DNA from: Parasponia andersonii
Taxonomy: Eukaryota; Streptophyta; Magnoliopsida; Rosales; Cannabaceae
NCBI GenBank assembly: GCA_002914805.1
Contig: JXTB01000315.1
Span: 58,499-122,498, forward strand
Reading direction: 5' to 3'
Length of the DNA stretch: 64,000 bases
Positions 1 through 10,111 of this stretch are shown here, piece after piece. Position 1 is the stretch's first letter. Each line of letters starts with the position of its first letter. The position numbers were made by a program, and so were the translations under genes. The notes beneath the pieces were generated by a model that saw nothing but the letters and a program-made list of their open reading frames with translations, did not search any database and was not told the origin of the DNA.

Positions 1-347
1 GTCATTGTAGTTAAAAGAACATGTGGTATTCTAGGAATAGTCACAAATCGTTGACATTTATCACACCTCCTAGCAAATTCCAATGTATCCTTCTTCATAG
101 TTGGCCAAAAATATCATTGTCAAAGAATCTTGTTTGCAAGTGCTTGCCCCCCAAAATGATTTCCACTTATTCCTTCATGAATTTCCCTCATAATATAGCG
201 TGTTTTTTCATTATTAACACATAATAATAATGGCAAGCTAAAACTCCTTCAATAAAGCTTCTCATCATGGATGATATTGCAGGCTGCCTTCATGCGGAGT
301 CGCTTTGCATCGTCTTTGCTCTTGGGAAGATCGCCATTTTGTATATA
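1..347 (-). pseudogene. Integrase N-terminal zinc-binding (H2C2) fragment
   Basis: The minus-strand translation downstream of the second RNase H gives a run containing IHEGISGNH, then YFWPTMKKD, then CDKCQRF, which is the HHCC zinc-binding module that begins Ty3/gypsy integrases. In-frame stops interrupt it, including one directly after the DPIM residues that close the RNase H frame, one near the LY of DEKLY, and two just before YFWPTM. The catalytic DDE core would lie to the left of base 1. This is a broken fragment. Confidence 0.8.
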
Positions 348-1025
348 TTACATTATAGGATCCATCCACGATGGTTTTTCGTCAACTGGCATAGTTACTT
401 GGGGTTCAACCTCGATGCTTGGCGATACAAGAAATTCAACAGGAATGACCTTCAACAACTCTGCATCTTTTGTTGAAGCGAGCTTAGCAAGTGCATCCGC
501 TCGGGTATTTTCAATGCGAGGAAGAAGCTGAATGTTATAAGTAGTGAATGTTAAGAACAATCGTTGTACCTCCTGCAAATAAGCCATCATTCTCTCTCCT
601 CTCGCTTGGTAATCGCCCTTAACCTGACAAACGACCAACTGGGAGTCGCTGTACACTTCAATCATCTCGACCTTCATTTTCTGTGCAAGCTTTAGCCCAG
701 CTATCAGTGCTTCATATTCGACCTCATTATTCGACGCTGGGAATTTGAAGCGAAGCACACAATGAATGTTGTGCCCTTCAAGACTGATTAAAACTAGGCC
801 CTCACCTGCTCCATTTTCATTCGATGACCCATCAACATAAAGTTTCCACAATCTTGATGTATCTGAAGCGGATTTTTTAAGTATTCCTGTGGGAAGATCG
901 ACATCATATATAAATTCTGCAATAAAATCTGCGAGGGTCTGACCCTTTATGGCAGTGCGAGGTTGAAAATTGATGTCAAATTGACTCAATTCAATAGCCC
1001 ACTTAAGTAGCCGTCCTGATGCCAC
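348..1025 (-). pseudogene. Second (additional) RNase H domain of Tat-type polyprotein
   Basis: A 225-residue open stretch begins in the linker after RNase H (ASGRLLKWAIELSQFDI) and runs into a complete RNase H fold. The four acidic positions are visible: D in LYVDGSS, E in NEVEYEAL, D in VYSDSQLV, and D in TRADALAKL. This domain resembles plant and archaeal RNase H1 and is typical of Tat-clade elements, where it sits just before integrase. The open stretch is a piece of a polyprotein and not a separate gene; its first Met is an accident, since the same frame continues upstream to about 1140. The domain itself looks intact, though the polyprotein around it is not. Confidence 0.85.
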
Positions 1026-2175
1026 AGGTTTCTGTAGAACTTATTTCAACGGAAAATTCGTGAAAACCCTGATAGAGTGAGCATAAAAGTAAGGTCGAAG
1101 CTTTCTTGATGCGATGATGAGTGCTAGCGCCAATTTTTCCATCTATGGATACCTAGTTTCAGCATCAAGTAATCTTTTACTTACATAATAGATTGGCACC
1201 TGTATATTTTCCTCCCCGCGAATTAATGCAGCACTCATCACATATTTGGAAACAGTGAGATATAAGCATAATTCTTCTCCTGGGTTTGGCTTCGACAAGA
1301 GTGGAGGAGAACCTAAGCGCTTTTTCAACTCTTGGAATGCCTGCTCCCATTCTTTCGTCCATTCGAACCTCTTTGATTCTTTCAATACTTCAAAGAACGG
1401 TTGGCATTTAGCAGTTGACCTGGATACAAACCGACTCAGTGCAGTACTCTTCCTGCTAGGCTCTGCACATGCTTGGGTTTACGAGGAGATTGCATATCAA
1501 TCAATGCTTGTATCTTCTGAGGGTTAGCTTCAATACCTCGCTGATTGACCATAAAACCCAGAAATTTTCCAGATCCTACCCCGAATGCATACTTCTGGGG
1601 ATTCAGCTTCATTTGATATTTCCGGAGAATTTTGAACATCTCATTAAGGTGCTTGATGTGATCTTCAGCTTTCTCCGACTTCACCAACATATCGTTGACA
1701 TATACCTACATTGTCTTGCTAATTTGTTTTGCAAACATCATATTGACAAGACGCTGGTAGGTCACTCCTACGTTGACAAGTCCGAAGGGTATCTTTTTGT
1801 AGCAGTATAATCCTCGATCAGTGATGAACAAGGTATACTCCTCATCTAGCTCGTACATGGAGATTTGATTATATCCAGAATACGCGTCCATGAAACTTAA
1901 GAGTTCATGCCCCGATGTCGCATCTACAAGCTGGTCGATTCTTGAAAGAGGGAAGCTGTCCTTTGGGCATGCTTTGTTGAGATCGGTGAAATCGATATAC
2001 ATTCTCCACTTCCCATTGGGTTTCTTTACCAAAACTGGGTTTGCAAGCCAGTTAGGGTAAAAATATTCCCTTATAAATCTAATTTCGAGCAGCTTCTCCA
2101 CCTCTTCTTTTAACGCGACGTAGCGCTCTGGATTCATAGCTCTTCTTTTCTGCCGTACAGGCTTCTTTGTCGGGT
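1026..2175 (-). pseudogene. Reverse transcriptase and RNase H, broken
   Basis: Reverse transcriptase landmarks in order are NPERYVALKEEVEKLL, NPVLVKKPNGKWRMYIDFTDLNKACPKD split over the fingers, FMDAYSGYNQI, and the active-site region. The active site reads YVND where the family has YVDD (codon at 1694-1696), and an in-frame TAG stands just before it at 1706-1708. A one-base shift near 1440-1450, after LAGRV, moves the frame so that ALSRFVSRSTAKCQPFFEVLK continues in another frame into the RNase H (FEWTKEWEQAFQELK, then YYVSKRLLDAETRYP). Further stops lie at about 1143 and between LPLK and VLQKP. With the active-site Asp changed, this copy should have no polymerase activity even without the stops. 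Confidence 0.9.
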
Positions 2176-2312
2176 NNNNNNNNNNNNNNNNNNNNNNNNN
2201 NNNNNNNNNNNNNNNNNNNNNNNNNNNNNNNNNNNNNNNNNNNNNNNNNNNNNNNNNNNNNNNNNNNNNNNNNNNNNNNNNNNNNNNNNNNNNNNNNNNN
2301 NNNNNNNNNNNN
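2176..2312. other. Assembly gap (137 N) inside the retroelement
   Basis: Unbroken run of N between the protease and the start of reverse transcriptase. The two flanking coding segments are in different frames, but because the true length of the gap is unknown this cannot be counted as a frameshift. Confidence 0.99.
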
Positions 2313-2720
2313 GTTATAACAAGTCCGCGCATCATATTGGTTTCCTCGCACCTTGCCTACCCTGTGTTGGGTCGGGAATTTCATAGTGAGATGGTAGATT
2401 GAAGTGACGGCTCGAAGTTCCCTCAGTGTCAGTCTTCCCAGCATAGCATTGAATGCGGAGGGGCAATTTACCACCAAAAATTGGGTCATTATCATTGAAA
2501 CCCTAGGATAGGTTCCAACGTTGACCATTAATTCAATCATGCCCATAGGCATCAGGCTGTCACAAGTGAAACCATAGAGCAGAGTGACGGTAGGCTTCAA
2601 ATCGCTCTCATTCAACCCCATCTTCTTAAAGGCGTCGTAGTACAGGATGTCAACAGCACTCTCGTTATCAACCATTACTCGCCACAACTGCGTGCTTCCA
2701 CAATTAATTTTTATGACCAA
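2313..2720 (-). pseudogene. Retroviral-type aspartic protease region
   Basis: The translation shows VMVDNESAVDILYYDAF followed by KMGLNESDLKP, LYGFTCDSLMPMGMIEL, and FLVVNCPSAFNAMLGR. These match the conserved blocks of plant Ty3/gypsy proteases. The catalytic motif, usually D-x-G-S/T, reads DNES here, so the Gly has become Glu. The segment has no internal stop, but it is linked to a broken gag upstream and is cut by the gap downstream. Confidence 0.8.
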
Positions 2721-4730
2721 TGCTTCATTATGCGGATAATGGACCTCCCTTGCATCCTGTTCTGTGAAGGTAATGTCTATGTCCGGTACTCATTAAAGCT
2801 TGCGTGGTCGCTGCTCAAGATGCATGAAGTTAGTCAATGGCTATTGTCGAGCTTCTCGTGCATACCTGTCTTAAGCCCTTTTCAAATCTCCACCAACATG
2901 TGGTCCTCCAAAGATAGTTTGGACTTCGCGTTGAATTTCTGGAGGTCACTGTTGGTTTTCTTCTCGCCTTTCGTTGTTCTGCCTGGTGTACTGCCGCAGT
3001 TGCCCTTCTTTAATCAATCTTTCAATTTCATCTTTCAAGGCATAGCAATTATTAGTATCATGTCCAATATCATTGTGATACCGACAGAACTTGTTGGAGT
3101 CGCACTTTGTCCTATCCTGTTTCATTGGTTCCAGTTGATGGTATCGCTCCTACTGGTTTGTGACCGCATAGATATGATCTATGAGTGCGTTTAACTCAGT
3201 GTGATTATTGAACCACATAGGAGCTCTTGAAATCTTCTACTTTTTAGGTCTAGGCTGATTCTCCATCAACTGTTCATTACTCCTTTTATTTTTCTTATTA
3301 CCGTTATTGTTGGTTATGATCGCATATTTAGTAGCATCTTTTCTTCTTTCTTTCTTTGTCTTTTGAAGATTCTCGCATGAAGATTCTACTCTCAGATGCC
3401 GACCAACCCTTCGGTAGAAGTCTTCTAGAGTTCTACATTCTTACTCAAGTAATTCCTCCCAGAGTTTAGTTTCTGGTCACACCCCGGCCATTATGAGAGT
3501 TAAAACTCCCCCTTTAGGTGGGTTGTTGACCTTTGCTAACTCTGAGGTGAATCGATTAAGATAAGATCGTAGAGTTTCCTCTGGACCTTGTCAAATTGCA
3601 GAAAAGCTAACAAGTGGAACAGTGAAATTCTTTGCAGCTTGGAACTGTCTCAAGAACGCCGTCTGAAGTTGTTGCCATGACGAGATTGAGCCAGATTTGA
3701 GTCCTTGGAACCACTTCTTTGCTGCTCCTGAGAGAGTTATAACAAAACATCTGCAACGTGCATAATCATTGACACGATGGAGTTCCATCAAGTCGCTAAA
3801 GTGATCCATATGGTTCTGTGAATCAGTTTTCCCATCAAAAGTATTTATGGTGGGAAGTCTGAATCCAATAGGTAGGGTAGCAGCTCGAACTTCCTCACTG
3901 AATAGCGATTGACGATACCCATCAGCGAGCTCATCGTCCCAACCAGCAAGTGCGTCTAATGCAATCGTTAAATTGTGAACATCGACGTTCGGAGGGAGAG
4001 CATTATCTCTTGCTGGCGGCAAGGGCGGCCTTTGATCATTATCTCGATGTATGGTGAGTTGGTCAGGTAGAGTCTTCTGCGATCTGTGAGAGGAATCCAG
4101 CGAAATAGTGCGACAAGATCGGCTCTAGTCATTATGATGCGATACGGATCGTTCATGACTACGTCGCCGCTCCAAGTATTGTCTTAGGTCTGCAAGATCT
4201 TATCTCGACTCTCTGCTAATTCTTTCGAAGACGCTTCTCGATGGTCGTTTTCGTTCGCTACTTAAACGATCTTGATTATCAGTGGATTTGCGAGAAAGTT
4301 GTCCACGATCACGATTAGTACTTGAACTCTCTGTACCAGATTCTGGAGGCAAGTTTGCGACTTTGCCTTTTCCTTTGGGGATGCGGTCTTCATAACGCTC
4401 TTGTGGGGTTCTTGGCTGGTCGCGTTTCTTTGTCTCTAGGATATGTATTCCTTTCTCAGGTAGTTAAGCAGGACGTTCTCTGGGACGTTCATGCTGTAGT
4501 GGGGTCACCATCTGCCCTTCAGCAAGTCGTCGTAGAGAGTCAATTATCTGGTTAGTGATTTGCTGAAGGTTCACTAATGTCTCCTCCATGCGATCCTGTC
4601 TCTGAGCAAGGTTTTCTGATACGGTCATGATAGGCTGATCCTGGGCAGAGTCTGCCTGTGCAGTAGCAGTACTTTAGGGTTAGTTTTGGCTAGTTCCGGT
4701 AACTTTGGTAATGTTTTTAGTATTTGTCAT
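2721..4730 (-). pseudogene. Gag polyprotein, multiply interrupted
   Basis: A start codon at 4728-4730 opens MTNTKNITKVTGTSQN, followed at once by two in-frame stops. A long charged leader rich in R, S and E leads to a retrotransposon gag domain at 3591-4022 (FRLPTINTFDGKTD, then HMDHFSDLMELH, GAAKKWFQGLKSGSISSWQQL). A TGA at 3591 interrupts it just before QGPEETLRSYLNRF. Near 3030-3100 there is an atypical zinc-knuckle-like stretch (CRYHNDIGHDTNNC) that Tat-type gags carry. At least five further stops follow before the protease. The small plus-strand reading frames here are shadows. Confidence 0.85.
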
Positions 4731-4772
4731 TATTAAAAAAGCGAAATTTGACAAACTGTTTTACCAGAATAG

Positions 4773-4789
4773 CCCTCCTTCTAGCGCCA
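4773..4789 (-). other. Primer-binding site of the Tat-type element
   Basis: Directly inside the LTR, which ends ...CCATCAACA on the minus strand, comes AT and then TGGCGCTAGAAGGAGGG. A TGG start pairs with the CCA tail of a tRNA, as expected for a primer-binding site. I cannot assign the tRNA from this alone. Confidence 0.7.
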
Positions 4790-4791
4790 AT

Positions 4792-5415
4792 TGTTGATGG
4801 AGGTTTTGTCAACAATAAATTTAGAAAAAATTATGAGATGTGGCTTGTGGGAAAAGAGTTATTAATCAAAAGCAAATAAAAAAGCAAAGATTTCATAGTG
4901 GTTCAGTCCCGAAAAAGATGAGCTTACGTCCACTGTTTTTCACTATTTTCTGAAGAATTACAAGAACTTAAAATTACAATGCGTTGTTCGAAAAGAAAAA
5001 AAAAAAGTTAAAAAAGTTTCTCTCAAGAATTCCTCAGTCTTTTCAAATCAGAAAAAGTTCAAGATCCACCGAAGCATTGAACTCCCTTTATATAGATGAG
5101 GATAACTCAATGTTCCTAATTGTAGAATGGGTAACTATACAATCGGGTAATACAATTTGAGTAACAATATAATTAGGTAATCACTTAAATTGGGTAACTG
5201 GTCGATCTTGAAAGAGAAACTTTTGTTTCCTTTTCCTTGTAGGTTACCCGTTTGACGAAGCGTAGACTAGTCTCATTTTCATTCTGGTCGCACATAACCT
5301 ATTCGGATGAGATCGTACGTAACTTATACGGTGGAGGTCGTATGCAATTTTTTCGGAAGAGGTCGTACTTAATCTTATTCATGCGACCTGACATAGGATT
5401 TTAGACCGCACAACA
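4792..5415 (-). repeat. 5' LTR (624 bp) of the Tat-type element
   Basis: On the plus strand the LTR runs from TGTTGATGGAGG to CGCACAACA, giving the usual TG...CA ends. It aligns along its whole length with the solo LTR at 23439-24117, which defines both boundaries. Its 3' side holds degenerate repeats of a GGTCGCA(C/T)-TTAA type phrase. The flanking base pair pattern after the LTR is GAAGG. Confidence 0.85.
5086..5095 (-). promoter_or_regulatory. LTR TATA box
   Basis: CTATATAAAG on the minus strand, followed by GGGAG. The same box is at the matching place (23747-23756) in the solo LTR, which supports a conserved LTR promoter. Confidence 0.6.
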
Positions 5416-5494
5416 GAAGGCAAAGACAAACTCAAATTACTTAAGTAGTTAATTTAATTCTCGATTTGAATGAAATATTTTCTATTTAATTTAA

Positions 5495-6157
5495 GGGTAT
5501 CTCTATTGACACCCACCTTTTTTCTCTCCACTCTTCTTAAATTTTAAAATTAAAATATTTTCTTAATATGCCCTCTTTAAATGTTTTCTTATTCCAAAAT
5601 TAATCATCAATTAAAAAAAATTCTTTTACCACCCTTTGATCATCCCAATAATCAAGATATTTTGATAATTATTTTTTGAGTACTTGAGAATTGGAGAGAG
5701 AGTTAGAGTTCTAAAATTATTTTTAAGATTCTTGAGATTTAGAGATAATTAGAGGTCTTGAATTATTTTTTTAGAGTTCTTGAAATCTAGAGAGAAGGAG
5801 AGTTGGAGTTCTTGAATCACTAGAGATTTGAGAATTAGATAAAGAAAATTAAAGTTCTTAAATTATTTTTCAGGATTTTTGAGTGAAAGACAAAGACAGT
5901 TAAAAGTTTTCCATCACTAATAAACTTCATTTAACTAAAAGTATTTTAATTATTTAAGATTATTTGAGGTAATTTGTTTTATCAATTATGTTTAAGATGT
6001 GTGTGGGAAAAAAAATTTAGTTAAGAAATAAATATTCTAATTATTTAATATTATTTGTGCCCATTTGTGTCATTTTATTTTAGGTTATTTTTGTCCTTTA
6101 AAAATTAGTAATTTAGGGGTGGGAAGAGAAAAAAATGGGGTGGCAGTATACCTACCC
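5495..6157. mobile_element. Mutator-like MITE, family 1, copy A (663 bp)
   Basis: The ends form an imperfect inverted repeat of about 45 bp: GGGTATCTCTATTGACACCC on the left and, read inward from the right, GGGTAGGTATACTGCCACCC; the poly-T and CTCTTCC blocks that follow are also shared. Flanks are TTAATTTAA (5486-5494) and TTAATCTAA (6158-6166), a 9-bp direct repeat with one mismatch, the length made by Mutator-type transposases. Shares termini with copies at 33006-33741 and 36384-37519. No coding capacity. Confidence 0.65.
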
Positions 6158-6166
6158 TTAATCTAA

Positions 6167-7142
6167 CTTGATGATACTTCTTTTTTTTACTAGAATTTTT
6201 TTGAGATATATGTTTGGATTGGAAAGTTGTGTTTACTTTTAGTAATTAGCAAATAAATCATCCAAGATTAAATGATATGTGTATCTTTCATTTTTTGTAT
6301 TCAATTTTCTCTCTTTTGTATTTATTAATATTATACGGAAATTTGTTCAATTTTCTCTTCAATTATTTTCTATTGGTGTTTTGAAGTGCGTTGGACCATT
6401 TTAAGGAAATACTAACTTGATTTTTCTTCCAAAAAAATTGTTTCTTAAATATTTAAAGTTCAAGCATGGATTAGTAAAAATATAAATTCAACAATTATGG
6501 CTCTATTTAAGTATTTTATATTTGTATTTGTAGAAAAAAAGTTTTAAATGAAAACTTTATTAATATGATTTTGTTTTTGCATTTATGTATTTATTTTTTC
6601 ATTTTTGGCATATTACTACTACAACGAAATTTTAGAATTTTTTTTTTTTTTTGGGGTATCATTATCTTTTTTTTAAAACATACTTGTAGATATTTAATCT
6701 GTTTTATAAGCTAATAAACAGAACAGAACAGAGTGTTCACAGGCATTAGAAACAGAGAGAAGAAGAACATAAAGCAAATACAGAATGCGATATTTTTCTA
6801 ATTTATGTACTTAAAAACTCCTCGTTCTACACATAACAAAGCGAAAGAATAAGCAGAAACCAGCTGAGCTCCATAAGTACCTACAACCCAAAAGCTTCAA
6901 GCTGGTTCTGTAAAACCTCTCACTGTATCTATAATAAAAACAACAAAAAACGCTGTAAAAATAAAATAATCAAACAGAAGAGATTCCGGGGACGTAATCT
7001 GTCATCATCCCTCTGGTAAGTCTCCTCTGAAGTCTGCTTAACACCACTCTACAAACCGCAGACACATTTATGTATATAACTATATATATGTTTATATCGA
7101 TCAAAGAGTAAGATGACCCAGTTGAGATATACACACGAAGAG
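6167..7142. other. Intergenic and 3' flank of NCED
   Basis: AT-rich with long T runs. The part nearest 7142 must contain the 3' UTR of the minus-strand NCED gene, but I could not fix a poly(A) site. No other gene seen. Confidence 0.5.
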
Positions 7143-8966
7143 TCAGGCCTGCTTCTCCAAATCCTTAGAGCTTATAAATGTGCCATGAAAACCGTACGGC
7201 ACTCTTGATGGGAGCTCAATCGAAGCTTCAAGCTTCATATCCATGGCATTAACGATTTGGAGCTCTGATTTCCACTCCTTCTCATCATGAACAAAGGCCA
7301 ATATGTAACCGTCGTCTTCATCCTCCGAACACGGGTCTCTGGGGAGAAACAGAGGCTCACCCCCATAACGCTGATCGCCATAGATGAACTTCGTAACTTC
7401 GCCAGTAAAGAGGTCAACCTTAGCAAAACCCGAAACTTTAGGCCAAGGCTCAGCCAGAGCCAAGTAAGCGAACCGGGTTTTCCTCCCGAGCCGGTGACGG
7501 TTCACCATTCCAGCCTCGAGGTTGACCTGCTCGGACTCGGCTGAGATAATGGGTCGCCGGGTCGATTTCCCGGTCCGGAGATTGAGCCGGATTTCGGAGA
7601 GAACGCTCTTTAAGCTCTCGTCACATTCGTTGAAAATGGAATCGGGTGGCGTCATGCAGGACCCGATTACGACGACCTCATCGGTCTCCGGCTCCTCCCA
7701 GGCGTTCCAGAGATGAAAACAGAAGCAATCCGGGGCTTCGACCCATCTAATACCCGAAGCGTCAGGGGCATTCTTGTCCAAAACCCCGAATCTCGAGACC
7801 TTTTCCTTGTCGTATATCACAGGCGACCCGCCCCGAATCATCTCCGGGAGTTTAAAAACCACCTGCTGGTCCGGGACGACGACGAAGTTTTCGGTTATGG
7901 CGAAATCGTGGATCATCGTGGGCTGAGGCAGAGGAATCTCCACGTCGGGGGACTTTTCTCCAGTGGGGGAGAATTTGAAGTACTTGAGGTAAGGCTTCGT
8001 AATGACATCGTAGCTCAGCGCGAAGAGCTCGCCCGAGACCGGGTCGAGTTTCGGGTGGGCGATCATGGTCGACCGGTGCTGGCCATCGAAGTCGTACCTC
8101 CCCACGGTCTTCAAGTCCCCGTTGCACGTGACTCGAACGTGGTACGGCAGGTCGTCTTCGGACATGGCGAGGAGCCGGTTGTTGAAGTAGACGAGCCCAG
8201 CGTTGGCCACCCCCATTCCGTGGGTCGGGTCGACGAGTCCTAATGCTCCGCGGGCGTAGAAGAGGAGGAGCCGGGCGATGCCCGAGTGGCCGTGGAGCTC
8301 GCCGATGGCTTTGGGGAAAACGGGCCGGCCCAGGGCTCGCTCCTGGACCAGCCGGTTCGTCTCGGTGAACCGGCTGGCGTAGCTGACGGCGCTGTCTCTG
8401 AATTTGACGGCGTGAACCATTCCGTCGCCGTCAAAGAAGTGATGCCCGGCTACCGGCTCGTAATGGGGGTTGGCTCCGTTCCTCACGTAGACCCCGTCAA
8501 TGCATTTGGGAATTTTCCCGGTCACCGGTAATAAGTGCTGGACCGGAGTTTCTGGCACCGGAGCAAAGTTTCCGGCGATCTGAACCCTCGGGTCGGCGGT
8601 TTTCGGGAGTTGGTGTCGGCGTTCATGTGACACTAAGGCGCTCTCCGCGGCGTCGAGCGCAATCGCCGCCGCTTTCTGGAAGAAGTTCCACTCCGGCGCC
8701 GCCGGCCGGTTATCCGTAAAGGAAGAGGATTGAGACTTTTCCTTTGGGAATTTTGTGGTGGGATTAATGGAGATGGAAGTAGTAGAAGGTTGATTATAAG
8801 TGGGAGTACTAGTACCAGTACTCTGTTTGGGAATTCGGATAAGAGAAGGGGCTTGTAGAGAACAGCTTATGTAATCGGGCTTTCTGATTTTTGCAGAAGC
8901 ACCTTTTGGCGTTGAAGAAGGGATTGTAGGCTTAACCCAAGTGTTTGGAGATGTGGATGAAGCCAT
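7143..8966 (-). CDS. NCED: 9-cis-epoxycarotenoid dioxygenase, chloroplastic
   Basis: 607 codons without an intron, the normal state and size for NCED genes. The enzyme cleaves 9-cis-violaxanthin and 9'-cis-neoxanthin in plastids to xanthoxin, the committed step of abscisic acid synthesis. Residues 1-85 are rich in Ser, Thr and Pro, as in a transit peptide. Residues 92-117 ([18 protein letters not shown] onwards) form the amphipathic helix known in VP14-type enzymes for membrane contact. The four iron-binding histidines are H304 (AHPK), H353 (MIHDF), H418 (CFHLW) and H594 (GFHG); second-shell glutamates fit E270, E484 and E537. The start is in a MASS context with G at +4 and gives a full transit peptide. 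It appears complete and functional. The paralogue number (NCED1, 3, 5 and so on) cannot be set from this alone. The gene is much more GC-rich than its surroundings. Confidence 0.97.
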   Translation of the reverse strand: MASSTSPNTWVKPTIPSSTPKGASAKIRKPDYISCSLQAPSLIRIPKQSTGTSTPTYNQPSTTSISINPTTKFPKEKSQSSSFTDNRPAAPEWNFFQKAAAIALDAAESALVSHERRHQLPKTADPRVQIAGNFAPVPETPVQHLLPVTGKIPKCIDGVYVRNGANPHYEPVAGHHFFDGDGMVHAVKFRDSAVSYASRFTETNRLVQERALGRPVFPKAIGELHGHSGIARLLLFYARGALGLVDPTHGMGVANAGLVYFNNRLLAMSEDDLPYHVRVTCNGDLKTVGRYDFDGQHRSTMIAHPKLDPVSGELFALSYDVITKPYLKYFKFSPTGEKSPDVEIPLPQPTMIHDFAITENFVVVPDQQVVFKLPEMIRGGSPVIYDKEKVSRFGVLDKNAPDASGIRWVEAPDCFCFHLWNAWEEPETDEVVVIGSCMTPPDSIFNECDESLKSVLSEIRLNLRTGKSTRRPIISAESEQVNLEAGMVNRHRLGRKTRFAYLALAEPWPKVSGFAKVDLFTGEVTKFIYGDQRYGGEPLFLPRDPCSEDEDDGYILAFVHDEKEWKSELQIVNAMDMKLEASIELPSRVPYGFHGTFISSKDLEKQA

Positions 8967-9257
8967 TGGAAATCCCTTTTAGCACTACTTGTAGTACTGC
9001 TTAACTTAGAGGCTTTAAATTTTTTCACTTTTGATTGGCTTATGAGGAAGGTGGGAGATGGAAATAGTTGAAAATTTTCTTCTTTGTTGAGATTGTGATA
9101 GCCCTTTATTGATTAGCTTTTTGGGGGGTTTGGTTTCTTTCAGAGAGAGAGAGAGAGCTAAGTGAGAGTGACACTAGTGATGGTATAAGGAAATTGTAGA
9201 AGGAAGTAACTAAATGTGATGAGATTTGAGGAGGGAACGGGGAGAGAGAGTCGGGGG
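8967..9257 (-). promoter_or_regulatory. NCED 5' untranslated region (inferred)
   Basis: Between the start codon and the TATA box there is no upstream gene. It includes a purine-rich (GA)n stretch at about 9141-9157 and again near 9238-9250 (CT-rich on the sense strand), as plant leaders often have. The transcription start would be expected about 25-35 bases downstream of the TATA box, near 9225-9235, giving a leader of about 260 bases. This is inference; no transcript is available. Confidence 0.4.
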
Positions 9258-9267
9258 ATATATATAA
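9258..9267 (-). promoter_or_regulatory. NCED TATA box
   Basis: TTATATATAT on the minus strand in a GC-rich local setting (CCACC before, CCCCGAC after), about 290 bp upstream of the start codon. Confidence 0.6.
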
Positions 9268-9326
9268 GGTGGAGAAGGGTGAGGAGAGGTTCGGAATCAG
9301 GTCCACCCGAGACATCTAGTAGATGA

Positions 9327-9334
9327 CCACGTGT
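9327..9334 (-). promoter_or_regulatory. ABRE / G-box proximal to NCED
   Basis: ACACGTGG on the minus strand, an exact ABRE containing the G-box CACGTG, about 60 bp upstream of the TATA box. ABREs bind bZIP factors of the ABF/AREB type. The placement suggests ABA- or drought-responsive control of NCED; that is an inference. Confidence 0.6.
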
Positions 9335-10030
9335 TACATTGCTACAAAAAGCAGCACTCAATTTTGGATTGCCAATAAGTGATCAAAACGAGGTGGGAGT
9401 GGGTCTAAAGAGGGACATTGCTTCTTAATACTCTGCCACGATACCTCCCCCTGCTTGCTTTCCTAGCCTTATTATATTCTCTTATTCGCATTTTACTATC
9501 TCTTTCTATAAAGTGTTTTAGTTTTTTCATTAGAGAAAAATCATTCGAGTGTCCTGTGATTAACAATTTATGAAACTTACTTTTAAGCCTGTCATTAGTA
9601 ATTTTGAGGGTAATTTTGTGATAGAGAATATGAATGTTGGAGAGTATGAATGTATGAATGTTTCATTATGGTGTTTGACGAAATTTGACTGAATTTTGAT
9701 GGTTCAAAACGCTTTTTTTATGAATATGAATATGATATGACATATTAGAACATATGTACTTGTGATGACATCGGTTTGTCTAAACTCAGTTACACTAAAA
9801 TATCAATTGAACTAATTGTGTATTACCTTTATTGTTCAGCATTACTCTGACCAATACGGAATTAGAATTTGGGAAATGGGGATTGGATTAGCAGAAACAA
9901 ACAAATCGGTATGAATTTGAGTTTCCCCATTGGCCAATTCATTTCATAGCTGCTTAAGAGAGAGAAAGAAAGACGAGACTAATGGGAGGGAGTTGGGTTT
10001 GGGTGGGGAAGTTCATTGTTGCACAAAGTA

Positions 10031-10037
10031 CACGTCA
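10031..10037 (-). promoter_or_regulatory. ACGT-core element upstream of NCED
   Basis: TGACGTG on the minus strand (bZIP target type), about 770 bp upstream of the TATA box. A single short motif, so weak on its own, but it lies between the two ABREs. Confidence 0.35.
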
Positions 10038-10102
10038 CCTCTAACCCCGCGTTCTGCCCTCTAAAAAAAGGAGACAGTACTGGTCAGTCAGTCATCACAT
10101 GC

Positions 10103-10111
10103 ACACGTGGC
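10103..10111. promoter_or_regulatory. Distal ABRE upstream of NCED
   Basis: ACACGTGGC on the plus strand, the textbook ABRE sequence, about 840 bp upstream of the NCED TATA box. G-box core is palindromic, so strand is not informative. Confidence 0.5.

Larger units (their letters stand above)
1..5415 (-). mobile_element. Decayed Ty3/gypsy retrotransposon, Tat-type, left end outside window
   Basis: Reading leftwards on the minus strand the order is 5' LTR (4792-5415), primer-binding site, gag, aspartic protease, reverse transcriptase, RNase H, a second RNase H, then the zinc-binding start of integrase. The extra RNase H between RNase H and integrase is the known signature of the plant Tat/Ogre/Retand group. 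Every coding part carries in-frame stops or a frameshift, so the copy cannot be autonomous. The rest of integrase and the 3' LTR lie beyond base 1, so the target duplication cannot be checked; the right flank after the LTR is GAAGG. A solo LTR of the same family lies at 23439-24117 in the same orientation. Confidence 0.9.

Noticed and set aside
2730..3194. 154-codon plus-strand frame
   Set aside because: It lies antisense to the broken gag, whose zinc-knuckle-like motif reads clearly on the other strand.
7713..8243. 176-codon plus-strand frame opposite NCED
   Set aside because: It is antisense to a conserved, GC-rich coding region and has no family resemblance; a shadow of NCED.
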